This document shows positions 1-6,912 of a DNA stretch of 12,615 nt, one piece after another. The position numbers and the translations under genes were made by a program. The stretch is from Candidatus Lambdaproteobacteria bacterium (GTDB taxonomy: Bacteria > SAR324 > NAC60-12), in contig DTUH01000131.1 of the NCBI GenBank assembly GCA_012964265.1, positions 1-12,615 of the forward strand, written 5' to 3'. The stretch's first letter is position 1. Every line of letters starts with the position of its first letter. The notes beneath the pieces were generated by a model. It worked only from the letters and a program-made list of their open reading frames with translations. It was not told the DNA's origin and searched no databases.

Positions 1-1
1 G

Positions 2-355
2 CCTGAAGAGTCGGATACTGCAATTTTTGAAATGGAATTGGTCTACTTTGACTACGACAAGAGCGAGATCACCCAAGACTTTGCGGAAGTCATTCAGAAA
101 AATTTTGAATGGATTGTTGAAAATCCGGATGTCCAAATTCAATTGGAAGGTCACTGTGATGAACGTGGCACAAATGAATACAATCTCGCTTTAGGTGAAC
201 GGCGGGCTAAGGCTGTCTTTGACTACCTGGTCGACCTTGGTGCCACTCAATCACAATTTACGATGGTAAGTTTCGGTGAAGAACGTCCCGCAGTTCCTTA
301 CAGCAACGAAATTGCCTGGGGGAAAAATCGACGGGTAGAGTTCACCCGCTTGTAG
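2..355 (+). CDS. pal: Peptidoglycan-associated lipoprotein Pal, C-terminal part (5' truncated)
   Basis: This is the C-terminal OmpA-like domain of Pal, the outer-membrane lipoprotein that binds the diaminopimelate peptide of peptidoglycan and works with TolB and the TolQRA motor in envelope constriction. The frame is open from base 2, so the lipobox and linker lie outside the window; an internal ATG at 32 is not the true start. Visible hallmarks are a beta-strand segment VYFDYDKSEI, the signature GHCDERGTNEYNLALGERRA and a C-terminal end NRRVEFTRL; about 118 residues are present. The Asp and Arg of the signature are the expected peptidoglycan-binding residues. The stop is 46 bases before tolQ on the same strand, suggesting co-transcription. 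The main alternative is a generic OmpA-family protein, but the signature and the tolQR neighbours favour Pal. Confidence 0.93.
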   Translation, partial: PEESDTAIFEMELVYFDYDKSEITQDFAEVIQKNFEWIVENPDVQIQLEGHCDERGTNEYNLALGERRAKAVFDYLVDLGATQSQFTMVSFGEERPAVPYSNEIAWGKNRRVEFTRL

Positions 356-401
356 TAAACGCATTGCTACTCTGTCACGAACTTTGACTGCACTTTGAAT
401 T

Positions 402-1130
402 ATGCTCACCGAATGGCTAGGCGAATCGAGCATAATTGGGATGGTGCTGAGTGGCAGTATAATTGCGAAGCTAGTCATATTCATATTAGCCTTGATGTCG
501 GCCCTATCCTGGGCCGTCATTCTTATCAAGGCACTTCAGTACTACAATATCCGCAAAGAAAATCAAAAGTTCTACCAAATCTACCTCAACGAATCCAGTC
601 TTAATCAAATCAAGAAAGTTTCTGCTGATTTCCCTTATTCAGCTTTTGCATCCATGTACTCTGCGACTTATCAGGAAGTAGCCCGAATGAGTCAACGCAT
701 TCAGCTCTCTGCGCCTGATATCACAGAAAATACATCAATGCTGCCACATCTTAGTCAGCAACTGCAAAGAGTGATTGAACAGAATATCAATGAAAGATAC
801 GCTTTCATAGAAAATCGTTTAAACATTCTGGCAACCGTTTCAAGCGCTGCCCCCTTTATAGGTTTATTCGGAACAGTACTCGGAATTATCAATTCATTTC
901 AGAGTATCGGAACTACGGGCGTGACGAGTCTTGCTTCGGTTGCTCCCGGTATTTCTGAGGCTTTGGTTGCTACGGCCGCAGGATTACTTGCTGCAATCCC
1001 TGCTTTAATGGCCTACAACTCTTTCCGTAATCAGACACGTGTTCTGGCAAATACCATGCGAAATTATGGCATGGAACTTACTAATCGTTTTGAATGGATA
1101 GTGCATGGGAGACTCCTGGGAACAGAATGA
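402..1130 (+). CDS. tolQ: Tol-Pal system proton-channel subunit TolQ (MotA/TolQ/ExbB family)
   Basis: TolQ is the inner-membrane stator that with TolR uses the proton motive force to energise TolA/Pal. The 242-residue length is typical. There are three membrane segments, at about 17-44, 143-170 and 183-206. Their family motifs are the SSAAPFIGLFGTVLGI stretch near 147-162 and GISEALVATAAGLLAAIPA near 183-201. Thr158 and Thr191 sit where the channel-lining threonines of the family are expected. The N-terminal MLTEWLGESS is a usual TolQ opening. No Shine-Dalgarno sequence is visible before the ATG. The 3' end overlaps tolR by 26 bases, so translation is probably coupled. ExbB is the alternative, but the adjoining pal gene favours TolQ. 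Confidence 0.93.
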   Translation: MLTEWLGESSIIGMVLSGSIIAKLVIFILALMSALSWAVILIKALQYYNIRKENQKFYQIYLNESSLNQIKKVSADFPYSAFASMYSATYQEVARMSQRIQLSAPDITENTSMLPHLSQQLQRVIEQNINERYAFIENRLNILATVSSAAPFIGLFGTVLGIINSFQSIGTTGVTSLASVAPGISEALVATAAGLLAAIPALMAYNSFRNQTRVLANTMRNYGMELTNRFEWIVHGRLLGTE

Positions 1131-1542
1131 ACCGCTGAGCGACATAAACGTCACACCTTTTGTGGATGTCCTGCTGGTGTTGCTGATCATCTTTATGGTA
1201 ACGGCTCCTATCGTTAACCATGTGATTCAGGTTGACCTGCCCGAAGACAGTTACAACCAGGACAAAATGAAACCCATGCAGCAACCGCTGAGGGTGGTGA
1301 TAGACAAGTCCGGTGTGTTGTATTTAGGAAACACGCGTATCGGAGGAAGCACCAAGGAAAAGAGTCAGAGAGTACTTGAAGATAAAATTAAGCAATGGAC
1401 TAAGGGCCAGAAACAGCCTTGGCTTGTTGATGTGGAAGCTGACGAAAGAGTCAATTACGGGTCAATAGTTCCAATCATCGCTCGACTCAAAGAACTAAAA
1501 GTCAGTATGAACCTTGTGATTCGTCCCAAACCTAAAAAATAA
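1105..1542 (+). CDS. tolR: Tol-Pal system protein TolR (ExbD/TolR family)
   Basis: TolR is the single-pass inner-membrane partner of TolQ, with a periplasmic domain that binds peptidoglycan. The 145-residue protein opens with a short cytoplasmic tail, then the diagnostic segment LSDINVTPFVDVLLVLLIIF (11-30). Asp21 lies at the position of the proton-carrying transmembrane aspartate of the family. The periplasmic domain ends in a typical fold with a late stretch near NYGSIVPIIARLKELKV. The ATG start lies 26 bases inside tolQ and gives a normal-length N-terminus, which supports translational coupling. tolA and tolB, which usually follow, are absent; the next gene is the convergent tatA, whose stop is only 9 bases away. 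The alternative is ExbD; context favours TolR. Confidence 0.93.
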   Translation: MGDSWEQNEPLSDINVTPFVDVLLVLLIIFMVTAPIVNHVIQVDLPEDSYNQDKMKPMQQPLRVVIDKSGVLYLGNTRIGGSTKEKSQRVLEDKIKQWTKGQKQPWLVDVEADERVNYGSIVPIIARLKELKVSMNLVIRPKPKK

Positions 1543-1551
1543 ACTCTGCGT

Positions 1552-1749
1552 TCAGCTGTTTTCCTCTTTGGTTACAGTAGTATTTTCATCAATTTTTGCT
1601 TGTTCTTCTTTGTTTTTTCTGGTTGCACTTTTAAAGTTGGTAATCATTCCGCCGAGTCCCTCACCAATCAGAGGCAAACGTTTTGCTCCAAATAAAACTA
1701 CGATGATTGCCAAAACTATTAAAAGTTCCCAAATGCCTAAACCAAACAT
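1552..1749 (-). CDS. tatA: Twin-arginine translocase subunit TatA/TatE
   Basis: TatA oligomerises in the inner membrane to form the passage for folded proteins with twin-arginine signals. The 65-residue product shows the classic architecture. A single N-terminal membrane helix spans about 2-20 with the polar residue Glu8. A hinge FG (20-21) leads to the amphipathic helix AKRLPLIGEGLGG, with Pro26 in place, and a short charged tail rich in Lys, Glu and Asn follows. The length argues for TatA/E and against TatB, which has a longer tail. The ATG is preceded by AGGAG about nine bases upstream, one of the few clear ribosome-binding sites in this window. It is a single gene here: tatB and tatC are not adjacent. 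It converges on tolR and diverges from fliN. Confidence 0.93.
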   Translation of the reverse strand: MFGLGIWELLIVLAIIVVLFGAKRLPLIGEGLGGMITNFKSATRKNKEEQAKIDENTTVTKEENS

Positions 1750-1829
1750 TGCGCGCTCCTGTTTATTGTGTCACTGGTCGATAGACTGCTAAATATGAAT
1801 TGCAGCTTATATTAGATCGAACTTGTCTG

Positions 1830-1858
1830 ATAATCGCATGATTAATGAAACAAGTCAA
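1830..1858 (-). promoter_or_regulatory. Candidate sigma-70 promoter for tatA
   Basis: Read on the minus strand, TTGACT (1858-1853) is followed by a 17-base spacer and GATTAT (1835-1830). The three spacer bases just before the -10 are TGC, giving an extended -10. Transcription would start near 1823, leaving a leader of about 74 bases before the tatA ATG. The match is by eye only. Confidence 0.5.
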
Positions 1859-1860
1859 CT

Positions 1861-1881
1861 ATTTAAATTTAGCATTTAAAT
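1861..1881. repeat. Two copies of the palindrome ATTTAAAT separated by five bases
   Basis: Identical 8-base palindromes lie at 1861-1868 and 1874-1881, ending 10 bases before the fliN ATG and just upstream of the tatA -35. The spacing puts their centres 13 bases apart. They could be a protein-binding site in the divergent spacer, or simply chance in AT-rich DNA. Confidence 0.3.
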
Positions 1882-1891
1882 AAAACCGCTA

Positions 1892-2188
1892 ATGAATGAT
1901 GATTCTCCCGAGCAGGAATCCACACTACATAAACTAAGTTTCTTGGCAGACGCTCCTCATGTAATGCAGGCTGAAATTGCCCGTACAGACATTTCCCTGA
2001 ACGAGGTAATGCTCTGGAAACAGGGTACTGTGGTGATGTTAGACAAAATCGTCGGTTCAACAATTGACGTATTAATCGGAGACCGTCTAATTGCTCGCGG
2101 AGAGGTTGTCGTGATCAATGACCGTTTTGGTGTACGTATCAGCGAAATCACTCACCCCGACGAAAAACCCGGATCCAGCTGGAAATAA
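1892..2188 (+). CDS. fliN: Flagellar motor switch protein FliN (short SpoA-domain form)
   Basis: FliN is part of the flagellar C-ring and helps switch rotation and sort export substrates. At 98 residues it is essentially one SpoA domain (about 25-88) with a short variable N-terminus. The E. coli protein is about 137 residues. Recognisable family elements are ARTDISLNEVMLW, the core segment VMLDKIVGSTIDVLIGDRLI and the near-invariant ARGEVVVINDRFGVRISEI. The ATG at 1892 gives a reasonable N-terminus but has no visible Shine-Dalgarno sequence. No other flagellar gene is in the window, so it is a solitary copy here. A type III secretion C-ring protein is the alternative, but the C-terminal motif is strongly flagellar. 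Confidence 0.9.
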   Translation: MNDDSPEQESTLHKLSFLADAPHVMQAEIARTDISLNEVMLWKQGTVVMLDKIVGSTIDVLIGDRLIARGEVVVINDRFGVRISEITHPDEKPGSSWK

Positions 2189-2210
2189 ATTTGCTTTACG
2201 GAAGCAAATT
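2188..2210. terminator. Hairpin between fliN and hemL, possible bidirectional terminator
   Basis: AATTTGCTT (2188-2196) and AAGCAAATT (2202-2210) form a perfect 9-base stem with loop TACGG. The hairpin overlaps the last base of the fliN stop and lies about 30 bases past the hemL stop on the other strand. The stem is AT-rich and there is no long T tract on either side, so intrinsic termination is plausible but not certain. Confidence 0.5.
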
Positions 2211-2239
2211 CTAAGCTTTGATCCAAACTCTCATTGATC

Positions 2240-3523
2240 TCATTCGTCCCGCAGTGCCTTACGAAATGCCGTGACGGTTCGCTCCAGATCTTCCTCAGAA
2301 TGAGTAGTTGAAACAAAAAGAGATTCAAAAGCGGAAGGTGCCAAATAAATCCCCTGTTTCAACATACTCCGGAAAAAACGGTTAAATTGTTCCGTATCCG
2401 TCTTGAGGGCTTGCTGAAAATTATGTACTGGGTTTTCTGAAAAGAAAAAACCAAACATTCCACCCATGGCCTGGGTCTGAAACGGGACCCCGGCAGATTC
2501 CGCCGCAGATTTAAACTCTCCGGAAAGCCATGCGGTTTTTTGACCCAGATCCGGATAAGGATTTTGCTCTTTCAATATGTCCAAAGTTGTTAAACCAGCC
2601 CCAACCGCAAGTGGATTTCCGGACAGGGTACCTGCCTGATAAATTGACCCTGCAGGAGCAACTTGAAGCATGATATCCTGACGTCCTCCATAAGCACCAA
2701 CCGGAAGTCCTCCGCCAATTATTTTTCCAAAAATACTTATATCCGGAACTATTCCAAATATATTTTGGGCTCCTCCGTAATCAACACGGAAACCACTCAT
2801 CACTTCATCAAAAATAAGCAAAATACCTTCACGGTCACATAAGTCACGTAAGCCCCTTAAAAAACCATGAACCGGCGGAATCATTCCCATATTGCCGGCA
2901 ACAGGTTCCAGAATTATGGCGGCAATTTCATGGAAATTTTCTTCAGCCAGTTTGATGACAGAATCCAGATCATTGAATTTCGCCTGAAGAGTCAGTTCTA
3001 CAAAAGCCGCAGGAATTCCGGGTGAATCTGGAATTCCTAAAGTCATCGCTCCAGATCCCGCCTGAACCAGCAGAGGATCAACACAGCCGTGATAACAGCC
3101 TTCAAATTTGATTATTTTATCGCGACCGGTATAACCACGAGCGACACGAAGTGCGGACATAGAAGCTTCTGTTCCGGAGTTAACCAAGCGCAGCATTTCT
3201 ACACTTGGCACTGCCTCACAGACCATTTCTGCCAACAGAATTTCACCCTCAGTTGGAGCGCCAAACGAAGTTCCGTTCCGGAGAATTTCCTCAAGTTTCC
3301 TGACAACTTCTTCGTGCGCATGTCCTAAAATCATTGGCCCCCAAGAACCAACATAGTCAATATATTCGTTTCCATCAGCATCATAAATTTTTGAGCCTAG
3401 ACCACGTGTGATAAAAAGCGGCGTCATGTTTACAGATTTGAATGCACGGACAGGACTGTTTACGCCACCCGGAATTCTTTGCTGCGCACGAGAAAATAAT
3501 TGTTTAGACTGTGTGATCTGCAT
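2240..3523 (-). CDS. hemL: Glutamate-1-semialdehyde 2,1-aminomutase
   Basis: HemL converts glutamate-1-semialdehyde to 5-aminolevulinate, the second step of the C5 route to haem and other tetrapyrroles, in the cytosol. It is a class III PLP aminotransferase-fold enzyme. The 427 residues match the usual family length, and the family motifs are in order: an opening RIPGGVNSPVRAF (16-28), VNSGTEASMSALR (114-126), the cofactor-contacting IFDE around Asp239, and IFGKIIGGGLPVGAYGG (264-280). Lys267 is the Schiff-base lysine. A late TLSGNPLA motif is also present. The ATG start gives a standard N-terminus, though no Shine-Dalgarno sequence is visible. It is transcribed alone, divergent from the lipoprotein gene. 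Its presence indicates the C5 pathway instead of the alphaproteobacterial Shemin route. Confidence 0.96.
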   Translation of the reverse strand: MQITQSKQLFSRAQQRIPGGVNSPVRAFKSVNMTPLFITRGLGSKIYDADGNEYIDYVGSWGPMILGHAHEEVVRKLEEILRNGTSFGAPTEGEILLAEMVCEAVPSVEMLRLVNSGTEASMSALRVARGYTGRDKIIKFEGCYHGCVDPLLVQAGSGAMTLGIPDSPGIPAAFVELTLQAKFNDLDSVIKLAEENFHEIAAIILEPVAGNMGMIPPVHGFLRGLRDLCDREGILLIFDEVMSGFRVDYGGAQNIFGIVPDISIFGKIIGGGLPVGAYGGRQDIMLQVAPAGSIYQAGTLSGNPLAVGAGLTTLDILKEQNPYPDLGQKTAWLSGEFKSAAESAGVPFQTQAMGGMFGFFFSENPVHNFQQALKTDTEQFNRFFRSMLKQGIYLAPSAFESLFVSTTHSEEDLERTVTAFRKALRDE

Positions 3524-3590
3524 GAAGGTTGCACTAGTTAAATTTTTTAATGGAAGTTATTAATGGACAAACTCATTTAGAGGCCATGAA

Positions 3591-3599
3591 TGCTACAAT
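3591..3599 (+). promoter_or_regulatory. Candidate extended -10 promoter for the small lipoprotein gene
   Basis: TGCTACAAT forms an extended -10 (TGn plus TACAAT, five of six matches). No good -35 is seen at the right distance. A start near 3606 would leave about 54 bases before the ATG at 3660, which favours that ATG over the TTG at 3615, only nine bases into the transcript. Confidence 0.4.
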
Positions 3600-3659
3600 G
3601 CCGTTAATGCTAGTTTGGAGAACGACTCAAGAGTTGTCAAGCCTACACTAAAGAAAATA

Positions 3660-3980
3660 ATGTTACGTATAATTCTGTTATTAGTTTGGATCGGCATTTT
3701 GTTCAGTGCCTGTTCCCCAAAGGGTGAATATTTTAAGACTATTTATGATCCACAATTCAAGGTAGTTGACCGCGGAAATCTTGACGTCATTGTTAAAAGC
3801 CGAGCCTGCGCGCTATTTGCTCAAGATGCCGTTTCCGGAGCAATGCGTTCTGCCGAATTTCACCTGCGTAGCGTGATAGGAAATCAAAATCACCGCAAAA
3901 AATTTCAGGAAGTTAACCGCTACAACGAGGACAACAAAATCTGTGTGGAAATGAGTGCTACCGCAATGCCTCCTTTGTAA
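3660..3980 (+). CDS. Small predicted lipoprotein of unknown function
   Basis: I do not recognise this family. From the ATG at 3660 the product is 106 residues. It opens with a lipoprotein signal peptide: Arg3, a hydrophobic stretch from Ile4 to Phe15, then the lipobox FSAC with Cys18 as the expected lipidated residue, followed by Ser-Pro. The mature part is about 88 residues, soluble in character, and carries two further cysteines (50 and 95) that could form a periplasmic disulfide. The frame is also open from a TTG at 3615, which would add 15 residues. I prefer the ATG because it places the hydrophobic segment normally. The Ser after the lipobox Cys predicts outer-membrane sorting if Lol rules apply. 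It stands alone, divergent from hemL and upstream of lon. Confidence 0.72.
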   Translation: MLRIILLLVWIGILFSACSPKGEYFKTIYDPQFKVVDRGNLDVIVKSRACALFAQDAVSGAMRSAEFHLRSVIGNQNHRKKFQEVNRYNEDNKICVEMSATAMPPL

Positions 3981-4144
3981 ATGCGTGATTATAATTTTAG
4001 CTAGTAAAAAGTCTAAAAAACACGATTTCTCATTTCAACAATCTGTGAAATCTAAATGAAAACAATTGCAATCATTTTCCCACTCAGATTGACATAACAC
4101 TTTTTTTACTTTCTACTTGACCATCAAAATTAAACTGCAGTAAC

Positions 4145-4172
4145 TTGATTACTTGATATTTCAAAAGATAAT
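4145..4172 (+). promoter_or_regulatory. Candidate sigma-70 promoter upstream of lon
   Basis: TTGATT (4145-4150), a 16-base spacer and GATAAT (4167-4172) give four of six and five of six matches to consensus. Transcription from about 4179 would leave a leader of roughly 134 bases. AT-rich DNA throws up such matches by chance. A second weak pair, TTGGAA (4199-4204) with TAAGAT (4222-4227), is also possible. Confidence 0.35.
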
Positions 4173-4301
4173 CGATAAAGTATTAAAAATATCTCTGCTT
4201 GGAAGTTTACTATTTTTGTATTAAGATTATGTATAGGAATTGTTTTCTTTCAGTTCTCAATTACCAGTCATATTTATTGACTAGACTCATCAAACTCAAT
4301 T

Positions 4302-4309
4302 AAAGGAGG
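4302..4309 (+). promoter_or_regulatory. Strong Shine-Dalgarno sequence of lon
   Basis: AAAGGAGG lies four bases before the lon ATG (AAAGGAGGTTTATG). It is almost a full anti-SD complement, fixes the start codon, and stands out because most other genes here have no recognisable site. Confidence 0.85.
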
Positions 4310-4312
4310 TTT

Positions 4313-6775
4313 ATGCCCGGTGGCGTCCAGGAAAAAACTACTGAACCAAAACAAATTGCGCTGCCAATGCTGCCAATGCGTGATATTGTGGTCTTTCCTC
4401 AAATGACGGCGCCTTTTTTCATCGGCCGTTCACTCTCCATTGCCTCACTGGAAAAAGCCCTTGAAGGTGATCGTCGAATTTTTGTTGTGGCCCAGGAAGA
4501 CCCCCTCATAGAAGAACCTGAAGCAAAAGATCTGTTTCGTGTTGGAACCATAGGTAAGGTTTTGCAGATCATGCGTCTCCACAATGGAACTATAAAAGCA
4601 CTCTTTGAAGCAAAAACCCGAGGTCGCCTCATTGAAGCTCATATGGAAGAACCACATTTTGCCGCAGTTGTAGAACCAATCCCGGAACAAGTTTCACATA
4701 CACCGGAATTACTGGCTCTCAGTAAAAATGTCCGCGCTGAATTCAAACGCTACCTCAAAGACGTGAAACGTCGAACCGAAGGTATTGAAAAGTTGTCCAT
4801 TGACTCAGAAGATCCGCACATACTGGCTGACCGCATTGCTCCACTCCTTAATATGGATTTGCAAAAAAAGCAGGATTTACTGGAAAACAGTGATCCTAAA
4901 AAACGATTGGAAATAGTCTATGGACGGATGTTGGAGGAAAAAGAATTTAAAAAAGTAGAACGAAAACTAAAGGAACGGGTCCAGGGGCAAATTGGCCGCA
5001 CACAAAAAGAATACTACCTCAATGAGCAAGTCAAGGCCATCCAGAAAGAATTGGGACATGGTGAAGACGGTAAAGCTGAAATGGAGGAGTATGCTAAAAA
5101 GATTGAGGAAATGGAGCTTTCTGTTGAAGCCAAAGAAATGGCTGAAAAGGAACTGCAAAAACTCAAAATGATGCCTTCCATGTCTTCTGAAGCGAATGTC
5201 GTAAGAAATTACATAGACTGGCTGCTCAGCATGCCGTGGGCAGAAAAGACGGAAGATAATTTTAACCTCGAAAAAGCAGAAAAAGTTCTGGACGCAAGGC
5301 ACTACGGTTTGGAGAAAGTCAAAGAACGTATCGTCGAATACCTTGCTGTAGCTCAGCAGGTGGGCAAGATGAAAGGACCGATAATTTGTCTGGTTGGACC
5401 ACCTGGTGTCGGAAAAACATCCCTGGCACGCTCTGTAGCTGAAGCCTTAGGAAGAAAATTTGCCCACGTGAGTCTGGGTGGAGTCCGTGACGAAGCGGAA
5501 ATCAGGGGACATCGCCGGACATACATTGGTGCAATGCCCGGAAAAGTTATTCAATCTTTGCGGAAAGTAAAATTCAAAAATCCGTTGCTGCTTTTTGACG
5601 AAATTGACAAAATGTCTTATGGCGTGATGGGAGATCCTGCAGCTGCTTTATTGGAAGTGCTTGACCCTGAACAAAACCATACTTTCATGGATCATTACCT
5701 TGAAGTAGAATTTGATGTTTCGGATGTCTTATTTTTCTGTACAGCAAATGTCCAACAGAATATTCCGCCTGCCCTGAAAGATCGGATGGAAGTTATCCGA
5801 CTTTCCGGCTACACAGAGTTGGAAAAAGAACACATCGCACGCGAGCATCTTCTTCCCAAACAAATAGATGAAAATGGCCTGACTTCTAAACGAATCCAGT
5901 TTCAGCACAAGGCCATTTTGGATATTATCCGCAGTTATACCAGAGAAGCCGGAGTCCGAAATCTTGAGCGGGAAATCGCAAAAACTTGCCGAAAAGTCGC
6001 AACACAACTGGTAAAGAAGACTAATCTCAAAAAAGTTGTAGTTACTCCAAATCGTGTCCACAAATTTTTAGGAGTACCTCGTTACAAACATGGGACAGCG
6101 GAAGAGCAAAATGAAATTGGCACCACGTGCGGATTAGCATGGACACAAGCCGGAGGCGAACTTTTAGTGACTGAAGTGAATATTATGAAAGGTACCGGTA
6201 AATTACAGTTGACTGGAAAACTCGGTGACGTCATGAAGGAATCCGCTCAGGCAGCCTTGAGTTATGTACGCACGAATGCCAATCGATTGGGTATATTTTC
6301 CACCGTTTTTGAAAAAACAGACATTCACATTCACGTCCCTGCTGGAGCAGTTCCCAAAGACGGACCTTCCGCAGGAGTTACTATTGCCACTTCATTAGTC
6401 AGTGCATTTACCTCCATTCCGGTTCGGAAGGATGTTGCAATGACCGGAGAAATTACATTGCGCGGCAAAGTCTTAGCAATTGGCGGCCTAAAAGAAAAAC
6501 TTCTTGCTGCAAAACGCGGCATAATCTCCACTGTAATGATTCCACACAAAAATAAAAAAAACCTCAGTGAAATCCCGGATGAGATTCAAAAGGGTTTGGA
6601 AATAATTCCCGTACAAACAGTTGAGGAAGTATTGGGAGTTGCCCTTGAACATCTGCCAACCCCAGTCATAGATGCTGAAGCTGAGACCGCAGAAACAACT
6701 GAAGTGGAAAGTCCTGAAGTTACTATCCTTCCACAAACAGAAGCAGCCGAGTCGCCGCGAACTTATGATGCTTAA
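4313..6775 (+). CDS. lon: ATP-dependent protease La (LonA)
   Basis: Lon is a cytosolic hexameric AAA+ serine protease that degrades misfolded and specific regulatory proteins. The 820 residues contain all LonA parts. The N-terminal substrate-binding domain (about 15-210) begins ALPMLPMRDIVVFPQM, and a helical linker follows to about 340. The AAA+ module has Walker A GPPGVGKTS (362-370, Lys368) and Walker B LLLFDEIDKM (Asp429, Glu430). The C-terminal protease domain has Ser686 in KDGPSAGVT and Lys729 in GGLKEKLLAAKR, spaced 43 residues apart as in E. coli (679/722). Beyond about residue 781 there is an acidic, Thr/Glu-rich tail of roughly 40 residues that is not part of the conserved core. The start is fixed by the strong ribosome-binding site. 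It appears monocistronic; clpX, often a neighbour of lon, is not adjacent. Confidence 0.97.
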   Translation: MPGGVQEKTTEPKQIALPMLPMRDIVVFPQMTAPFFIGRSLSIASLEKALEGDRRIFVVAQEDPLIEEPEAKDLFRVGTIGKVLQIMRLHNGTIKALFEAKTRGRLIEAHMEEPHFAAVVEPIPEQVSHTPELLALSKNVRAEFKRYLKDVKRRTEGIEKLSIDSEDPHILADRIAPLLNMDLQKKQDLLENSDPKKRLEIVYGRMLEEKEFKKVERKLKERVQGQIGRTQKEYYLNEQVKAIQKELGHGEDGKAEMEEYAKKIEEMELSVEAKEMAEKELQKLKMMPSMSSEANVVRNYIDWLLSMPWAEKTEDNFNLEKAEKVLDARHYGLEKVKERIVEYLAVAQQVGKMKGPIICLVGPPGVGKTSLARSVAEALGRKFAHVSLGGVRDEAEIRGHRRTYIGAMPGKVIQSLRKVKFKNPLLLFDEIDKMSYGVMGDPAAALLEVLDPEQNHTFMDHYLEVEFDVSDVLFFCTANVQQNIPPALKDRMEVIRLSGYTELEKEHIAREHLLPKQIDENGLTSKRIQFQHKAILDIIRSYTREAGVRNLEREIAKTCRKVATQLVKKTNLKKVVVTPNRVHKFLGVPRYKHGTAEEQNEIGTTCGLAWTQAGGELLVTEVNIMKGTGKLQLTGKLGDVMKESAQAALSYVRTNANRLGIFSTVFEKTDIHIHVPAGAVPKDGPSAGVTIATSLVSAFTSIPVRKDVAMTGEITLRGKVLAIGGLKEKLLAAKRGIISTVMIPHKNKKNLSEIPDEIQKGLEIIPVQTVEEVLGVALEHLPTPVIDAEAETAETTEVESPEVTILPQTEAAESPRTYDA

Positions 6776-6897
6776 GTTAAAATTTCTGTGACTGCTTTCA
6801 AAGTGCAATTTATATTACAAAAACCAGACTACTAAAAACAAACTAAAGCACTTCAAAACTACTGAATTTTTCCGGCAGTTTTGTCGTGGAGTGACCT

Positions 6898-6906
6898 TGT
6901 TATAAA
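6898..6906 (+). promoter_or_regulatory. Extended -10 promoter placing +1 at the ATG of the R3H gene
   Basis: TGTTATAAA is an extended -10 (TGn plus TATAAA, five of six). Its position puts the expected first transcribed base at about 6913, which is the A of the ATG. The best -35-like element is weak. This suggests a leaderless mRNA, consistent with the lack of any Shine-Dalgarno sequence. Confidence 0.45.
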
Positions 6907-6912
6907 ATACTC

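Larger units (their letters stand above)
3981..4312. other. AT-rich gene-free spacer upstream of lon
   Basis: About 330 bases without a supportable gene in any frame. It is strikingly AT-rich. It holds a candidate promoter at 4145-4172, a tandem near-repeat ACTTGATT/ACTTGATA at 4143-4158, and at its end the lon ribosome-binding site. I see no CIRCE operator, no convincing sigma-32-type heat-shock promoter, and no clear terminator or RNA gene. Confidence 0.6.

Noticed and set aside
1..12. A 12-base string at the window start also found near 2982-2993
   Set aside because: The two copies diverge at once on extension and the second is inside hemL on the other strand; chance identity.
251..604. 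Small frames overlapping the end of pal and the start of tolQ in other phases
   Set aside because: They overlap well-supported genes and show no recognisable domain.
3615..3659. TTG start for the lipoprotein gene
   Set aside because: It would put 15 residues before the signal peptide, has no ribosome-binding site, and lies only nine bases after the predicted transcription start.
3981..4312. Heat-shock (sigma-32 or CIRCE) control of lon
   Set aside because: I looked for both element types and found no convincing match in the spacer.
4399..6808. Open frames on the minus strand opposite lon
   Set aside because: Their composition (Phe and Cys rich) is what the antisense of a Lys/Glu-rich coding sequence gives, and no motif or start signal supports them.
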